A stretch of DNA of 64,000 nt from Sutcliffiella deserti. GTDB taxonomy: Bacteria; Bacillota; Bacilli; Bacillales; Bacillaceae_I. Shown in pieces: positions 54,194 to 64,000 of the stretch. A program made the translations under genes and the position numbers. The number at the start of each line of letters is the position of its first letter. The first letter of the stretch is position 1. Under the pieces are notes generated by a model. The model made no database searches. It saw nothing but the letters and a program-made list of their open reading frames with translations, and had not been told where the DNA came from. The DNA lies in NCBI RefSeq assembly GCF_020037475.1, contig NZ_JAIQDB010000001.1:744001-808000 (forward strand). Direction: 5' to 3'.

Positions 54194-55122
54194 TATTTTT
54201 TACCTCCTGCTACACGTATACGCGGGTCAATAATTCCATAAAGAATATCAACTACTAGTACAATTACAATAAATAAAGCAGCGAAGAATAGGGTCGTTCC
54301 CATAATTACGGGATAATCATTTGTTGTAATAGAGCGGATAAACTGCTCCCCTAGTCCCGGAACTGCAAATATTTTTTCAATTACTAATGTACCAGTCATT
54401 AAACTAACAGCTAGTGGACCTAAAACGGTCACAACTGGTATTAATGCATTTCTTAACGCGTGTTTAAATGCAATGTCAAAAGAGGTTGCCCCTTTTGCTC
54501 TAGCTAAAGTGATGTAATCCGATCCTAATACTTCAATCATTTCTGTTCTCATAAATCTCGCTGCAATTGCGAGCGGGAACATAGATAAGGCAATCGTAGG
54601 AAGGACCGTGTAATCCCAACCGTTCCAGAAGGCTACCTGGAACCATCCAAGTTTAACAGCAATATAATATTGCAATAATGCTGCAAAAACAAATGAAGGA
54701 ATAGATTTACCTAATATAGCTAAAATAGTGGACCCATAGTCAAGCCACGTATTTTGATTAAGTGCAGCAATGACACCTAATAAGATCCCAAATATTGTAC
54801 CTACTAGCATTGCTTGAAAACCTAATTGAGCAGATGGACCAATACGTTGCATAATCAAGTCAGTTACACTTCTATTGTCGTATTGGAAGGAAATTCCGAG
54901 GTCTCCTTGCACAAGACTTAGCATGTATTTTGCATACTGAACAGGAACAGGATCGTCTAAGCCGTACTTTGCATATAAAATAGCTCTTTGAGCCTCTGAC
55001 ATTTTTTCCTGCATTGTAAATGGAGTACCTGGCATAAGTTTCATTAAGAAGAATGTAAATGAAGCGATAAGAAATAAGGTGATAAACATAAATAAAATTC
55101 GTTGCAACAAGTACTTAGTCAT
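54193..55122 (-). CDS. oppB: Oligopeptide ABC transporter permease OppB
   Basis: 309 residues beginning MTKYLLQRILFMFITLFLIA, with six helices and the EAA loop YITLARAKGATSFDIAFKHA. ATG 55122 has a perfect AGGAGGTG; the frame continues to 55197 through the intergenic hairpin and is not used. Follows oppA after an attenuating stem-loop. Confidence 0.95.
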   Translation of the reverse strand: MTKYLLQRILFMFITLFLIASFTFFLMKLMPGTPFTMQEKMSEAQRAILYAKYGLDDPVPVQYAKYMLSLVQGDLGISFQYDNRSVTDLIMQRIGPSAQLGFQAMLVGTIFGILLGVIAALNQNTWLDYGSTILAILGKSIPSFVFAALLQYYIAVKLGWFQVAFWNGWDYTVLPTIALSMFPLAIAARFMRTEMIEVLGSDYITLARAKGATSFDIAFKHALRNALIPVVTVLGPLAVSLMTGTLVIEKIFAVPGLGEQFIRSITTNDYPVIMGTTLFFAALFIVIVLVVDILYGIIDPRIRVAGGKK

Positions 55123-55200
55123 TTTTGCACCTCCTAAAAATTTCTGAATAGATAAACTGTCTCTAATTTTCTCTATTATTCGACAATTTCCACACAAGGG

Positions 55201-55236
55201 AAAAAGAGAGTATATATATCAATATACTCTCTTTTT
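55201..55236 (-). terminator. Stem-loop between oppA and oppB
   Basis: aaaaagagagtatat pairs with atatactctcttttt around a short A/T loop. On the reverse strand it ends in a T run, so it should stop part of the transcription after oppA and protect the oppA mRNA end. Confidence 0.75.
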
Positions 55237-55280
55237 ATAAATTTGAAAAGTAATTATTTTATTTCAATATAATAAATTAA

Positions 55281-56972
55281 TTAGTTTTTCTCAGAAATGT
55301 ATGCCCATTTATAGCTAAAGTCTGGACCGAAATTGTGACGATATACGTTTTGTACGTATGGCTGCCATAATCTTGTAGTACCACGTTGGTAAATTGGAGC
55401 AATCGCAGCATCTTCTTCTAGAAGAATGCGCTCAGCTTCTTGCATAGCTTCGAAACGTTGAACTGGATCATTAGCATAAGTTGTCATAACATCATTCAAC
55501 AACTTGTCATATTCTGGGTTAGAGTAACCCATTTTATTGTTTCCGCCGTCTGTCATCCATAGGTTAGCAAAAGAAATTGCATCAAGATAGTCTGGACCCC
55601 AACCACCTAATTGCATGTCATAATCCATCTCTGAATCAAGATCAAGTCTTTGTGCAAATGGTACTTCTTTTAAATTGATAGTTAAACCAGGTAAGTTAGT
55701 TTGGAACTGATTTTGCAGGTATTCTTGCATGTTTTTAGCTGTTTCTGTATCTCCACCAAGAATCTCAATAGTCACCGCATCAGTTCCTAGCTCTTCAAGA
55801 CCTGTTTCCCAGAATTCTTGTGCTTTCTCTACATCAAATTCATTGAAAGCGCCGTGTTCTGCACGGAAGTCTTCCCCAGTTTCTGGGTGTTGAACAAATT
55901 CTACAGGTACAGCATAATTAGCTGGTACAGAACCATTGTTAAGAACAATGTTCGCTAAGTTTTCTTTGTTGAAAGCCATCGATAAAGCTTTACGGATGTT
56001 TACATTTGCAAGAGCTTCATTCTTCGTTTGGTTCATTTTGAACCAGAAAATTGTTGGCTCTAAGTAAGAGATTACATTTGGATCTTCTTTGTATAATTCA
56101 ACGAACTCAGATGTTAAACCTGGTGAAATGTCAATTTCATTAGCTGTATAAAGGTTAACCCCAGTTGATACTTCTTTTACTACTTTTACGTTAACTTCAT
56201 CCAATTGTACTGTTTCTGCATCCCAGTAATCTGGATTCTTTTTCATTTTCCAGCCTACTTCATGCTCCCAGTTGTCTAAAACAAATGGTCCATTATAGAT
56301 AAGCGTATCGGATTCTAAAGCATATTGATCACCCTGTTCTTCCACAAAACCTTGATGTTGTGGGAAGAATGTAGGGAATGTCATTAAAGATTCGAAATAA
56401 GCAACAGGTTGCTCTAATGTTATTTCAAGAGTATGTTCGTCCAATGCTTTGACACCAAGTTCTTCTAAAGGTAGTTCTCCAGCAGATACTTGAGTAGCAT
56501 TAAGAATTTTACCATTCATCATATACGGTCCATATTCTGATCCTACTTCAGGATCAACAGCACGGTGCCATCCATAAACGAAGTTCTCTGCTGTTACAGG
56601 ATCTCCATTTGACCAAACAGCATCTTCACGAAGTGTGAAAGTATAAGTCATCCCATCTTCACTAACTTCATGTCCAGTTGCAACACCTTCTACAACTTCA
56701 TCATTTTCTCCAAGTCTGTAAAGACCTTCAAAAACGTTGTTCATTACATTAAATGCAACTGCATCTGTTCCTTTAACAGTATCCATCGTAGGAATTTCAG
56801 CAGAATCTAATACATTAAGTATTTGTGGTCCGGTTGCTTCTCCCTCACCTGCAGGAAGTTCGTCTCCTTGACCATTGTTGTTTTGCGCATTGTTTCCACC
56901 GCCACATGCAGCTAAAAATGCACTAAGTACAAGTGAAAGCGCTAAAAGCATTAAAAATTTTGACTTTTTCAT
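55281..56972 (-). CDS. oppA: Oligopeptide-binding lipoprotein OppA
   Basis: 563 residues. Lipoprotein signal LALSLVLSAFLAACGGG, Asn/Gly linker, then the family 5 solute-binding fold (GLYRLGENDEVVEGVATGHE; YTFTLREDAVWSNGDPVTAE; QLGGWGPDYLDAISFANLW). Captures extracellular oligopeptides, including signalling peptides needed for competence and sporulation in Bacillus. First gene of oppABCDF. AGGAGGT site before ATG 56972. Confidence 0.96.
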   Translation of the reverse strand: MKKSKFLMLLALSLVLSAFLAACGGGNNAQNNNGQGDELPAGEGEATGPQILNVLDSAEIPTMDTVKGTDAVAFNVMNNVFEGLYRLGENDEVVEGVATGHEVSEDGMTYTFTLREDAVWSNGDPVTAENFVYGWHRAVDPEVGSEYGPYMMNGKILNATQVSAGELPLEELGVKALDEHTLEITLEQPVAYFESLMTFPTFFPQHQGFVEEQGDQYALESDTLIYNGPFVLDNWEHEVGWKMKKNPDYWDAETVQLDEVNVKVVKEVSTGVNLYTANEIDISPGLTSEFVELYKEDPNVISYLEPTIFWFKMNQTKNEALANVNIRKALSMAFNKENLANIVLNNGSVPANYAVPVEFVQHPETGEDFRAEHGAFNEFDVEKAQEFWETGLEELGTDAVTIEILGGDTETAKNMQEYLQNQFQTNLPGLTINLKEVPFAQRLDLDSEMDYDMQLGGWGPDYLDAISFANLWMTDGGNNKMGYSNPEYDKLLNDVMTTYANDPVQRFEAMQEAERILLEEDAAIAPIYQRGTTRLWQPYVQNVYRHNFGPDFSYKWAYISEKN

Positions 56973-57031
56973 TTCCTTGACCTCCTAAAAATTCTGTCGA
57001 AATTTGTCTGTGTTGTTAGGTGACAATATTC

Positions 57032-57064
57032 ATTATACAAGTTTTCTAAACATTGTGTATACAC
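57032..57064 (-). promoter_or_regulatory. oppA promoter with possible CodY site
   Basis: On the reverse strand a perfect TATAAT (57032-57037) has a poor -35. The spacer carries AATGTTTAGAAAACT (57040-57054), matching 12 of 15 positions of the CodY consensus AATTTTCWGAAAATT. The -35 area contains the perfect palindrome GTGTATACAC (57055-57064). CodY control of peptide importers is known in Bacillus; this site is a candidate only. Confidence 0.4.
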
Positions 57065-57302
57065 TTATTTAACAACAATTTTACAAAATACTGATAATTC
57101 AGGGATTAGCATTACAAAAATAGTACTTTAGACCTATAATATTCGTAACATTAAAGTGGTTAATATTACAAATACTTTACAAATGTTTCTTGGATTTTAC
57201 AAAATGTATTTTCTATTTCTTGTTATATTCTTTATAAATTTGTTATTTTTTATTCATTTCTTTACAATACAATTTAGTACTCAAATTTTCGCAGGAGGAT
57301 TT

Positions 57303-57680
57303 ATGAAAAAACTAACGAAACATAGTCTAATTTATTTTGTTATTCTTTTATTTCTATCTATAATTGTAGGAGTTATTTATTATAATAATTTCTCATTGCT
57401 TGTATTCATTAATACATCCTTTTTCGTTTCTGGAACTTTACTGTCCTTCTCTTTGTTAATACTTGTAACACAAAACGGTTTTTTTGATGGCATAACCTAT
57501 GGTTTCAGAAAAGTTTTCGCTTCACGACAAGCTGATAAAGAATTGGAACAAGATATAAGAAATGAAATGCGTGACCCTTCAGAATTATTAGATCCAATAC
57601 ATGTCTCACCAATGATAATAGGTTCTTCTTTACTGTTTTTATGTATGCTTTTTTCCTTATTGGTCTATTATAATAGTTGA
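57303..57680 (+). CDS. DUF3899 membrane protein
   Basis: 125 residues with three membrane helices (SLIYFVILLFLSIIVGVIYY; LLVFINTSFFVSGTLLSFSL; IIGSSLLFLCMLFSLLVYY) and a charged loop (RQADKELEQDIRNEMRDPSE). The frame extends to 57156, but GCAGGAGG sits just before ATG 57303. The family is common beside trpS in Bacillus and has no known function. Confidence 0.85.
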   Translation: MKKLTKHSLIYFVILLFLSIIVGVIYYNNFSLLVFINTSFFVSGTLLSFSLLILVTQNGFFDGITYGFRKVFASRQADKELEQDIRNEMRDPSELLDPIHVSPMIIGSSLLFLCMLFSLLVYYNS

Positions 57681-57727
57681 TAGTTAACTAAATTTACGGT
57701 ATAATAAATGAAATTTTAAAAATATAG

Positions 57728-57980
57728 CGATGATAAAGATTAGTACTAAACGGGTTAGTTATTAGAGAGTTTGTGGCTGGTGTAAACAAACAACTAATGT
57801 TTAGGAATGGACTTTTGAGCATCAAGCTGAAAAGCTTAATTATATTCTTGTTAATTAAGCAGTAGGCGAAGACGTTTCCTTACGTTATAAGGTGTAGTGA
57901 TTTCTGCATACTATTGCATGAAATAATAAGGGTGGTACCACGGTCCATTCGTCCCTTTTTTTAGGGGTGAATGGGCTTTT
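57728..57980 (+). promoter_or_regulatory. Tryptophan T-box riboswitch of trpS
   Basis: The leader contains GATGATAAAGATTAGTA (stem I base with AGTA loop), a plausible specifier TGG (57808-57810, in GGAATGGAC), the T-box core AAGGGTGGTACCACGG (57928-57943) and a terminator GTCCATTCGTCCC / GGGGTGAATGGGC plus T run (57943-57980). Uncharged tRNA-Trp should bind specifier and T-box and favour the antiterminator, raising trpS expression. Only the core and terminator are beyond doubt; the specifier was chosen by position and by the gene served. Confidence 0.92.
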
Positions 57981-58024
57981 TTGTGCCTCTAATTTTCAAA
58001 TTTTTACCATTTATTGAGGAGTGA

Positions 58025-59023
<999 letters not shown>

Positions 59024-59027
59024 CACC

Positions 59028-59072
59028 AAAAAAAGAGGGGATTTGGCTTTTTAGCTCAATCCCCTCTTTTTT
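59028..59072. terminator. Bidirectional terminator trpS / yjbA
   Basis: aaaaaagagggga pairs with tcccctctttttt around an 18-base loop; T runs on both strands. Confidence 0.9.
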
Positions 59073-59092
59073 ATTCCCTAGGAAAACAATTC

Positions 59093-59842
59093 TCAATTTA
59101 CCTTCGGATGCTGTTCAAGCTCCCAAAGTTTTTCAAAAAATGGTTGGCCTTTTACTAGATGTTCACAAAAATACTGATGCTTTAAGGACCAGCCATGTCT
59201 TGTTTCTTCAAATAATTGAGACCATACTTCTTCAAAAGACATTTCTTGAATCTCCCTGTAATGAAGTGGATTCCACTCTGTATACCAATAACGAACCTCT
59301 GCAACATTACAAGTCGACTTTAATTGGTCAAGAGCCATGAACAGCAACTGCTTCAGTTGTCGTTCTTTTCTCGTTAAACCATTCATTATCTCTGGAGAAG
59401 GAGATAATATATGATAGTCCTTTTCTGTCTTTAAGGATGGTGAAAATGAAAAAACCGAACAATCACAATTCTCGATCATGTCATATACCAATTGTTCTTG
59501 CCTAGGAATAAGTCTGCTTTTTCTGATTGGAATATTATAGCCAATAGTATCAACAGCTAATATACCTTGTCCGTCAGAAACAACAAAACAATAGTCCAAC
59601 TGAATTCGTTCATGGTTTTTGCGAATGTATCCTTTTTGAAAAATCTCTTCTAGTAAAGATTGAGGTAGCTCTTGGAGGTCGTTTTCAATGTAGTTGAACA
59701 GAACAGATTCTACTTTCAGCAATGGAACTTGGTCTAGTAATTCCACACTATCGTCTTTTCTCCACTCGTGAAAATGGCAAATATTATACCCGTTTTCTTC
59801 TCCTTCAAACCAATTTACCCATACGTCATGAAGATATAACAT
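59093..59842 (-). CDS. yjbA: YjbA (UPF0736 / DUF3603) protein
   Basis: 249 residues beginning [20 protein letters not shown], with [40 protein letters not shown] and [20 protein letters not shown], the pattern of the UPF0736 family. No signal peptide or membrane helix. Adjacent to trpS as in B. subtilis. Biochemical function unknown. Confidence 0.93.
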   Translation of the reverse strand: MLYLHDVWVNWFEGEENGYNICHFHEWRKDDSVELLDQVPLLKVESVLFNYIENDLQELPQSLLEEIFQKGYIRKNHERIQLDYCFVVSDGQGILAVDTIGYNIPIRKSRLIPRQEQLVYDMIENCDCSVFSFSPSLKTEKDYHILSPSPEIMNGLTRKERQLKQLLFMALDQLKSTCNVAEVRYWYTEWNPLHYREIQEMSFEEVWSQLFEETRHGWSLKHQYFCEHLVKGQPFFEKLWELEQHPKVN

Positions 59843-59938
59843 ATCAAACCCCTCACTTCACATCTACTCTTTATTTATCCAACAGTATTGGCAGTGAAGT
59901 TCAATATTATTCCATTTTGCCCAGATATTTTTATCAAT

Positions 59939-60166
59939 TTACTCTTTTTTTCTAAATATAGGTTTATCCGTTTTAGGTAAATAAAGACTTATAGCAACTA
60001 TAATAATACCTAAAGGTAGAAGATAACATTCAGGCCTGGAAATTATAAAGAGCATAAATTCCAGTAAATTTGTGCCAGTTGCTAATATATTTAAATAAGC
60101 TATAGTACTAATCCCTCCGGCTACAGCAATTCCAAATCCAGTTAAGAAAAAAAAGCTCCTTATCAT
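59939..60166 (-). CDS. Small two-helix membrane protein
   Basis: 75 residues: helix 1 FFFLTGFGIAVAGGISTIAY, a conserved-looking middle (LNILATGTNLLEFMLFIISR), PECYLLPLG and helix 2, with a basic tail (IFRKKE). I believe short proteins with this RPECYLLPLG motif occur next to yjbA in other Bacillus but cannot give a name. Probably its own transcript; function unknown. Confidence 0.75.
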   Translation of the reverse strand: MIRSFFFLTGFGIAVAGGISTIAYLNILATGTNLLEFMLFIISRPECYLLPLGIIIVAISLYLPKTDKPIFRKKE

Positions 60167-60346
60167 CAGCCATCACTCATTAAGAGAATGTCGTTTTTCA
60201 TATTCACCGAACTCCTTGTCCATTCTTGTACTATTACTTTATGAAAGAAAAAGTAGATGATGACAATGTAATGGATAATTGGGCGATTTAATTCATAATT
60301 TTGCTCACCTTCTATTAGAAAGTATTTTTAAAAAGGCAAAAAAAAA

Positions 60347-60373
60347 AAAAGTCAAGATATTATCTTGACTTTT
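60347..60373 (-). terminator. Terminator of the app-type operon
   Basis: AAAAGTCAAGATA / TATCTTGACTTTT hairpin; on the reverse strand it is followed by a run of twelve T residues. It lies directly after the appC stop. Confidence 0.88.
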
Positions 60374-60375
60374 CT

Positions 60376-61293
60376 TTATTCGGTCATTTTTGGATCAAGT
60401 GCATCGCGTAAACCATCACCTATAAAATTAAAGCTTAATACTGTAAATAAGATTGCTAAACCTGGGAACAATGGATACCACCAGTGTTTTAACATGATAG
60501 TAAAGTTCTGTGCATCTTGCAGCATGTTACCCCAACTTGGTGTTGGTGGTTGAATTCCAAGTCCTAAATAACTTAAAGCAGACTCAGCAAGAATAACTGT
60601 CCCAACTCCCAATGTTGCTGCAACAATAATAGGTCCAAGTGCATTAGGCAAGATATGAGCAAATATTATCTTATAACTTCTTGTTCCAATTGTCTTGGAA
60701 GCTAATACAAATTCACGCGTTCTTAGTGATAAAAATTCACCACGGACCAGACGTGCTGTACCTGTCCATCCAGTTAATGCAAAAATTAAGATTAATTTAT
60801 CTACACTTGGGCTAAAAATAGTTACAAGTGTAATAAGAAGGAATAATGAAGGGATAGAAATAATAACATCCACGATTCTCATTAAAATGGAATCAATAAT
60901 TCCTCCAAAATATCCCGATACTGCTCCAACTATTGTACCGATTGTAATGGATCCTATTACAGAAGCAAATCCTACTAATAAGGAAATACGTGCCCCGTGT
61001 AAAAGACGAGAGAAAACATCTCGACCATAACGGTCCGTACCAAGCAAGTGTTCTCCACCAGGTGACTGTAATTTATTCAACAGGTTTTGATCACTGTAGG
61101 AATGAGGCGTTAACCATGGAGCAAAAAGTGCTCCGAAAACTATGATACTTAAAATAACGGTTCCTATTACTGCAAGTTTATTTCTTAAAAACTTTCGAAC
61201 CATAATTTTTGTTAAAGTATCCGGTTTATTCTTAATATTGGGGTCTAACGATAAATTATTATTATTTGGTTGAGGCGATGTTTGAGTTTGCAT
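60376..61293 (-). CDS. appC: Peptide ABC transporter permease (AppC-like)
   Basis: 305 residues, OppC-type permease with six helices: [40 protein letters not shown] and EAA loop [20 protein letters not shown]. Last gene of the operon, followed at once by a terminator. The B. subtilis app operon (appDFABC) ends the same way next to yjbA. Confidence 0.92.
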   Translation of the reverse strand: MQTQTSPQPNNNNLSLDPNIKNKPDTLTKIMVRKFLRNKLAVIGTVILSIIVFGALFAPWLTPHSYSDQNLLNKLQSPGGEHLLGTDRYGRDVFSRLLHGARISLLVGFASVIGSITIGTIVGAVSGYFGGIIDSILMRIVDVIISIPSLFLLITLVTIFSPSVDKLILIFALTGWTGTARLVRGEFLSLRTREFVLASKTIGTRSYKIIFAHILPNALGPIIVAATLGVGTVILAESALSYLGLGIQPPTPSWGNMLQDAQNFTIMLKHWWYPLFPGLAILFTVLSFNFIGDGLRDALDPKMTE

Positions 61294-61307
61294 CGATGTT
61301 CCCCCTT

Positions 61308-62258
61308 CTAGTATTCGATTCTCGGGTCAAAAACTGCATAGAGAATGTCAGCAATTAAATTACCAACAACTACTAAGACCGCTGAAATTACTGTTAGTGC
61401 CATAATGACTGGATAATCACGTTGGAAGGCGGAATCAACAAATAACAAACCAATTCCTGGCCAAGCAAAAAGTTTCTCTGTTATTGCTGCTCCTCCAATA
61501 AAGGAAGGAAGCATTAAACCAAAGATTGTTATTACAGGTATTAAACCATTTCGCAAACCATGCTTGTATACAACCTTTTTCTCTTTGATTCCTTTAGCAC
61601 GAGCTGTACGCATATAATCTTGTCCAATTACTTCAATCATACTTGATCGGGTATAACGGGTTAACCCAGCCATGTCTGCAGTAGCTAATACAAATGCAGG
61701 CAAGATAAGATGCTGTATTCGATCAATTATACTAAAGTCAGCATTTAATGTAGCTACGCCACCTGTTGGAAGCCAACCTAGTTGAACAGCAAAAACCATA
61801 ATTAAGATCAGACCAATCCAGAAGTTCGGTGTAGCAAGTCCAAGGAAAGAAGTGACTGTTACTGAATAATCTGTTAATGTATAACGTTTTCTTGCAGATA
61901 CTACTCCAAATGGTATTGCAATAACAACTGCCAGAATAGTGGAGACAAACATTAGCAATAGCGTATTGGGCAAGCGGTTCATAATCATTTCGCTAACGGG
62001 AACACCACGGCGGATTAAAGACGTACCAAAATCCCCCTGAACCATGTTTCCTACCCATTTAATGTATTGTTCATGAACTGGATCATTTAAACCATAACGC
62101 TCTTCAAATTTCTTTAAATCTTCTTGACTGATATTAGGATCCATCATAAGAGAAGACGGTCCACCTGGTGCCATTTGAATAATAGCAAAGGATAGTATCG
62201 TAATTCCTATGAGTAAGGGAATAGCCATTAAAGAACGGCGGATGATATATGAGATCAT
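61308..62258 (-). CDS. appB: Peptide ABC transporter permease (AppB-like)
   Basis: 316 residues, OppB-type permease: [51 protein letters not shown] and EAA loop [20 protein letters not shown]. Fifteen bp upstream of appC. It pairs with AppC in the membrane. Confidence 0.93.
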   Translation of the reverse strand: MISYIIRRSLMAIPLLIGITILSFAIIQMAPGGPSSLMMDPNISQEDLKKFEERYGLNDPVHEQYIKWVGNMVQGDFGTSLIRRGVPVSEMIMNRLPNTLLLMFVSTILAVVIAIPFGVVSARKRYTLTDYSVTVTSFLGLATPNFWIGLILIMVFAVQLGWLPTGGVATLNADFSIIDRIQHLILPAFVLATADMAGLTRYTRSSMIEVIGQDYMRTARAKGIKEKKVVYKHGLRNGLIPVITIFGLMLPSFIGGAAITEKLFAWPGIGLLFVDSAFQRDYPVIMALTVISAVLVVVGNLIADILYAVFDPRIEY

Positions 62259-62418
62259 AGCTGATTCTCCTTTTCTGTCTTTACTTTAAGCGGAGTCTAA
62301 ACGTGAATGTTTTATATAAATACTGGGGCGTAAATCTTTACCATCCAATATTACTGTCAATTTTCATGAAAAGAGGAAAGGGATTGCTCCCTCCCCTCCT
62401 ATCCTCTAACAACAGATA

Positions 62419-64000
62419 TTATTCTGCGTCAGATAACCACCATTCGTTGATTTTGTAGAAGTCAGATTTAGCATGGAACGTGTATCCTTCTAAGTTAGCA
62501 GGCATAGCACGGTGTACGTTTGGATAGTACAAGAATGTGTAAGGTTGCTCTTCAGCGATAATGTTGTTAACTTCAACAATATATCCTTTACGCTCTTCTT
62601 GGTCCATTGTGCTCATGTTTAAGTCCATAAGCTCATCAGCTCTTTCGTTAGAATAGCCAATGAAGTTTAAACCTTCTTCAATTTCTTTAGAGTGGAAAAT
62701 ACCACTTGGATCTGGATCAATTCCTAGGCTCCATCCTAAGATGATAGCATCGAATTTCCATGCAGGAGGGTTAACATCCGCTAAGAATGCAGACCATTCC
62801 ATGATATTAGGTGTTACAGTGATTCCAATTTCTTTTAGTTGTTGTTGAACAACAACTGCGATATCTTCACGTACTTTATTACCTTGGTTAGTTTTTAATT
62901 CGAACTCAAATAGTTCGCCGTCTTTTTCAAGCATTCCGTCTGCGTTAGCAGTCCATCCAGCTTCTTCAAGTAATGCTTTTGCTTTTTCAGGATCGTACTC
63001 AAATTTAGGTGTTGATGAATCATCATACGCCCAGCTTAATGGAGATTCTGGGAAGTGCGCTACTTCACCGTCGCCATTCATTACAGATGCTACGATAGTT
63101 TCTCTGTCGATAGCATGAGTTAATGCTTGACGTACTTTTACATCTTCAAATAATGGGTTACGTAGGTTATACCCTAAGTAAGTGTAAGAAAGAGCTAAAC
63201 CAGATTCGATTTTTAATGCTCCTTGAGCTTCCCACTCTTGAACAGTTTCAAGGTCAGTAGAAGGAACGATTGAGAACTGAACATCACCAGTATTTAACTG
63301 AGTTAATAATTGGTCAGCATCTGTTACGATTTTATAAGTAAGTGTATCAAGGTATGGACGACCTTCGTGGTAGTCTTCAAAAGCTTCAACTTTCACGTAT
63401 TGACCGTCAACCCACTCAACAAATTTGAATGGACCAGAACCGATTGGAGATTTAGTATTGAACTCGTGCTCACCCAATTCAGCAACAGGAACATCACCTA
63501 AGATATGTTGAGGAAGAATTCCGTAACCTAAAGTGATATGGAATGCTGGATCAACAGCACTTAAAGTCATTTTAACTGTTAATTCATCAACGATTTCTAC
63601 AGATTCAATTCTTTCAAAATATCCTTTACGTGGACCATCATAGTCTTCGTGTAATGGAATATCATAAGTGAATTTAACGTCTTCAGAAGTTACAGGCTCA
63701 CCATCATGGAAAGTAAGACCCTCTTTAAGTTTTAATGTGTGCACAAGACCATCTTCTGTTTGATCCCAGCTCTCAGCCATAGATAATTCTGGTTCGAACT
63801 CAGTGTTTCCGCCAACAAGTGAATCATAGATAAAACCTTCAATTGCAGAACTTGCAGTATCTGCAGAGTAAAGAGTGTTGAAAAGTGTAGGGCTACCAGA
63901 TGAACCGATTACAAGATCTCCACCTTGTTGTGGTTCGTTGTTGTCTGCTGGCTCCTCTTCTGCTGGTGTACCAGTGTTGTTATTGTTGTTTCCGCTATTA
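62419..64000 (-). CDS. appA: Peptide-binding lipoprotein (AppA-like), N-terminus missing
   Basis: The frame does not start at 63780 as a simple ATG count would suggest; it continues without stops to the right edge, giving at least 526 residues. The first visible part is an Asn/Gly/Thr and Pro/Glu linker (NSGNNNNNTGTPAEEEPADN), as found just after the lipid-modified Cys in these proteins. Then follow the family 5 binding fold (QGGDLVIGSSGSPTLFNTLY; HTLKLKEGLTFHDGEPVTSE; KFDAIILGWSLGIDPDPSG). It is the receptor of the second peptide importer; the ATPase genes are expected to the right of the window. Confidence 0.95.
   Translation of the reverse strand, partial: NSGNNNNNTGTPAEEEPADNNEPQQGGDLVIGSSGSPTLFNTLYSADTASSAIEGFIYDSLVGGNTEFEPELSMAESWDQTEDGLVHTLKLKEGLTFHDGEPVTSEDVKFTYDIPLHEDYDGPRKGYFERIESVEIVDELTVKMTLSAVDPAFHITLGYGILPQHILGDVPVAELGEHEFNTKSPIGSGPFKFVEWVDGQYVKVEAFEDYHEGRPYLDTLTYKIVTDADQLLTQLNTGDVQFSIVPSTDLETVQEWEAQGALKIESGLALSYTYLGYNLRNPLFEDVKVRQALTHAIDRETIVASVMNGDGEVAHFPESPLSWAYDDSSTPKFEYDPEKAKALLEEAGWTANADGMLEKDGELFEFELKTNQGNKVREDIAVVVQQQLKEIGITVTPNIMEWSAFLADVNPPAWKFDAIILGWSLGIDPDPSGIFHSKEIEEGLNFIGYSNERADELMDLNMSTMDQEERKGYIVEVNNIIAEEQPYTFLYYPNVHRAMPANLEGYTFHAKSDFYKINEWWLSDAE

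Noticed and set aside
63778-63780. ATG start of the appA-like gene at 63780
   Set aside because: The frame continues upstream to the window edge with a typical binding-protein linker and fold residues, so this Met is internal.

Overview
The window comes from a low-GC, endospore-forming Bacillaceae chromosome. Strong AGGAGG-type ribosome sites, many Rho-independent terminators, GTG and TTG starts, sporulation genes (spoVIF, yjcZ, spoVAC/D/E, cotO, cotS, cotSA, cotI) and Bacillus-type regulators (spx, mecA, yjbH) all point that way. Gene order is largely that of the Bacillus subtilis trpS-opp-yjb-yjc region as I remember it, read in reverse. Several blocks are inserted into or substituted within that order. 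No rRNA, tRNA, CRISPR array, phage or recognisable transposase was seen.

Region 1 (1-9.5 kb): a metallo-beta-lactamase-fold hydrolase, the YjcD superfamily I helicase, a 55-codon Sda-like gene, SpoVIF and YjcZ. An array of six 53-bp palindromic tandem repeats follows, then a complete second spoVA operon (YhcN/YlaJ lipoprotein, SpoVAC, SpoVAD, SpoVAE, DUF1657, DUF421) of the layout known from the heat-resistance spoVA2mob elements.

Region 2 (9.6-24 kb): sporulation and spore surface. YjcA and CotO bracket a slot that in B. subtilis holds the crust genes cotVWXYZ. Here the slot holds unrelated genes: two coiled-coil proteins sharing an N-terminal motif, an unfamiliar 245-residue protein, a Cys/His-rich protein and several micro-ORFs. 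Some have near-perfect sigma-K promoters. Next come a sugar-nucleotide epimerase plus CotSA-like glycosyltransferase operon, the cotSA-cotS operon, cotI, and a cytoplasmic amidase/glucosaminidase behind a sigma-K promoter that fits mother-cell lysis.

Region 3 (24-43 kb): housekeeping and stress genes. These are fabI, a cation/proton antiporter, prpE, an RluD-family pseudouridine synthase, NAD kinase, the small (p)ppGpp synthetase YjbM, YjbL, YjbK, YjbJ, truncated haemoglobin YjbI, the ClpXP adaptor YjbH, PepF, CoiA, cardiolipin synthase, MecA, a TerC protein and Spx. Two families of roughly 310-bp and 180-bp intergenic repeats are scattered here.

Region 4 (43-64 kb): a lipoprotein adaptor, RND pump and SGNH hydrolase operon sits between spx and yjbC. 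It is followed by a DUF4015 protein, oppABCDF, a DUF3899 protein, trpS behind a tryptophan T-box, YjbA, and the app-type peptide transporter, whose binding protein runs off the right edge.

Functional themes are peptide uptake, Spx/ClpXP proteolytic control (spx, yjbH, mecA), competence (coiA, mecA, peptide uptake) and spore maturation. All functional statements are from sequence reading and family memory; no database search was run.
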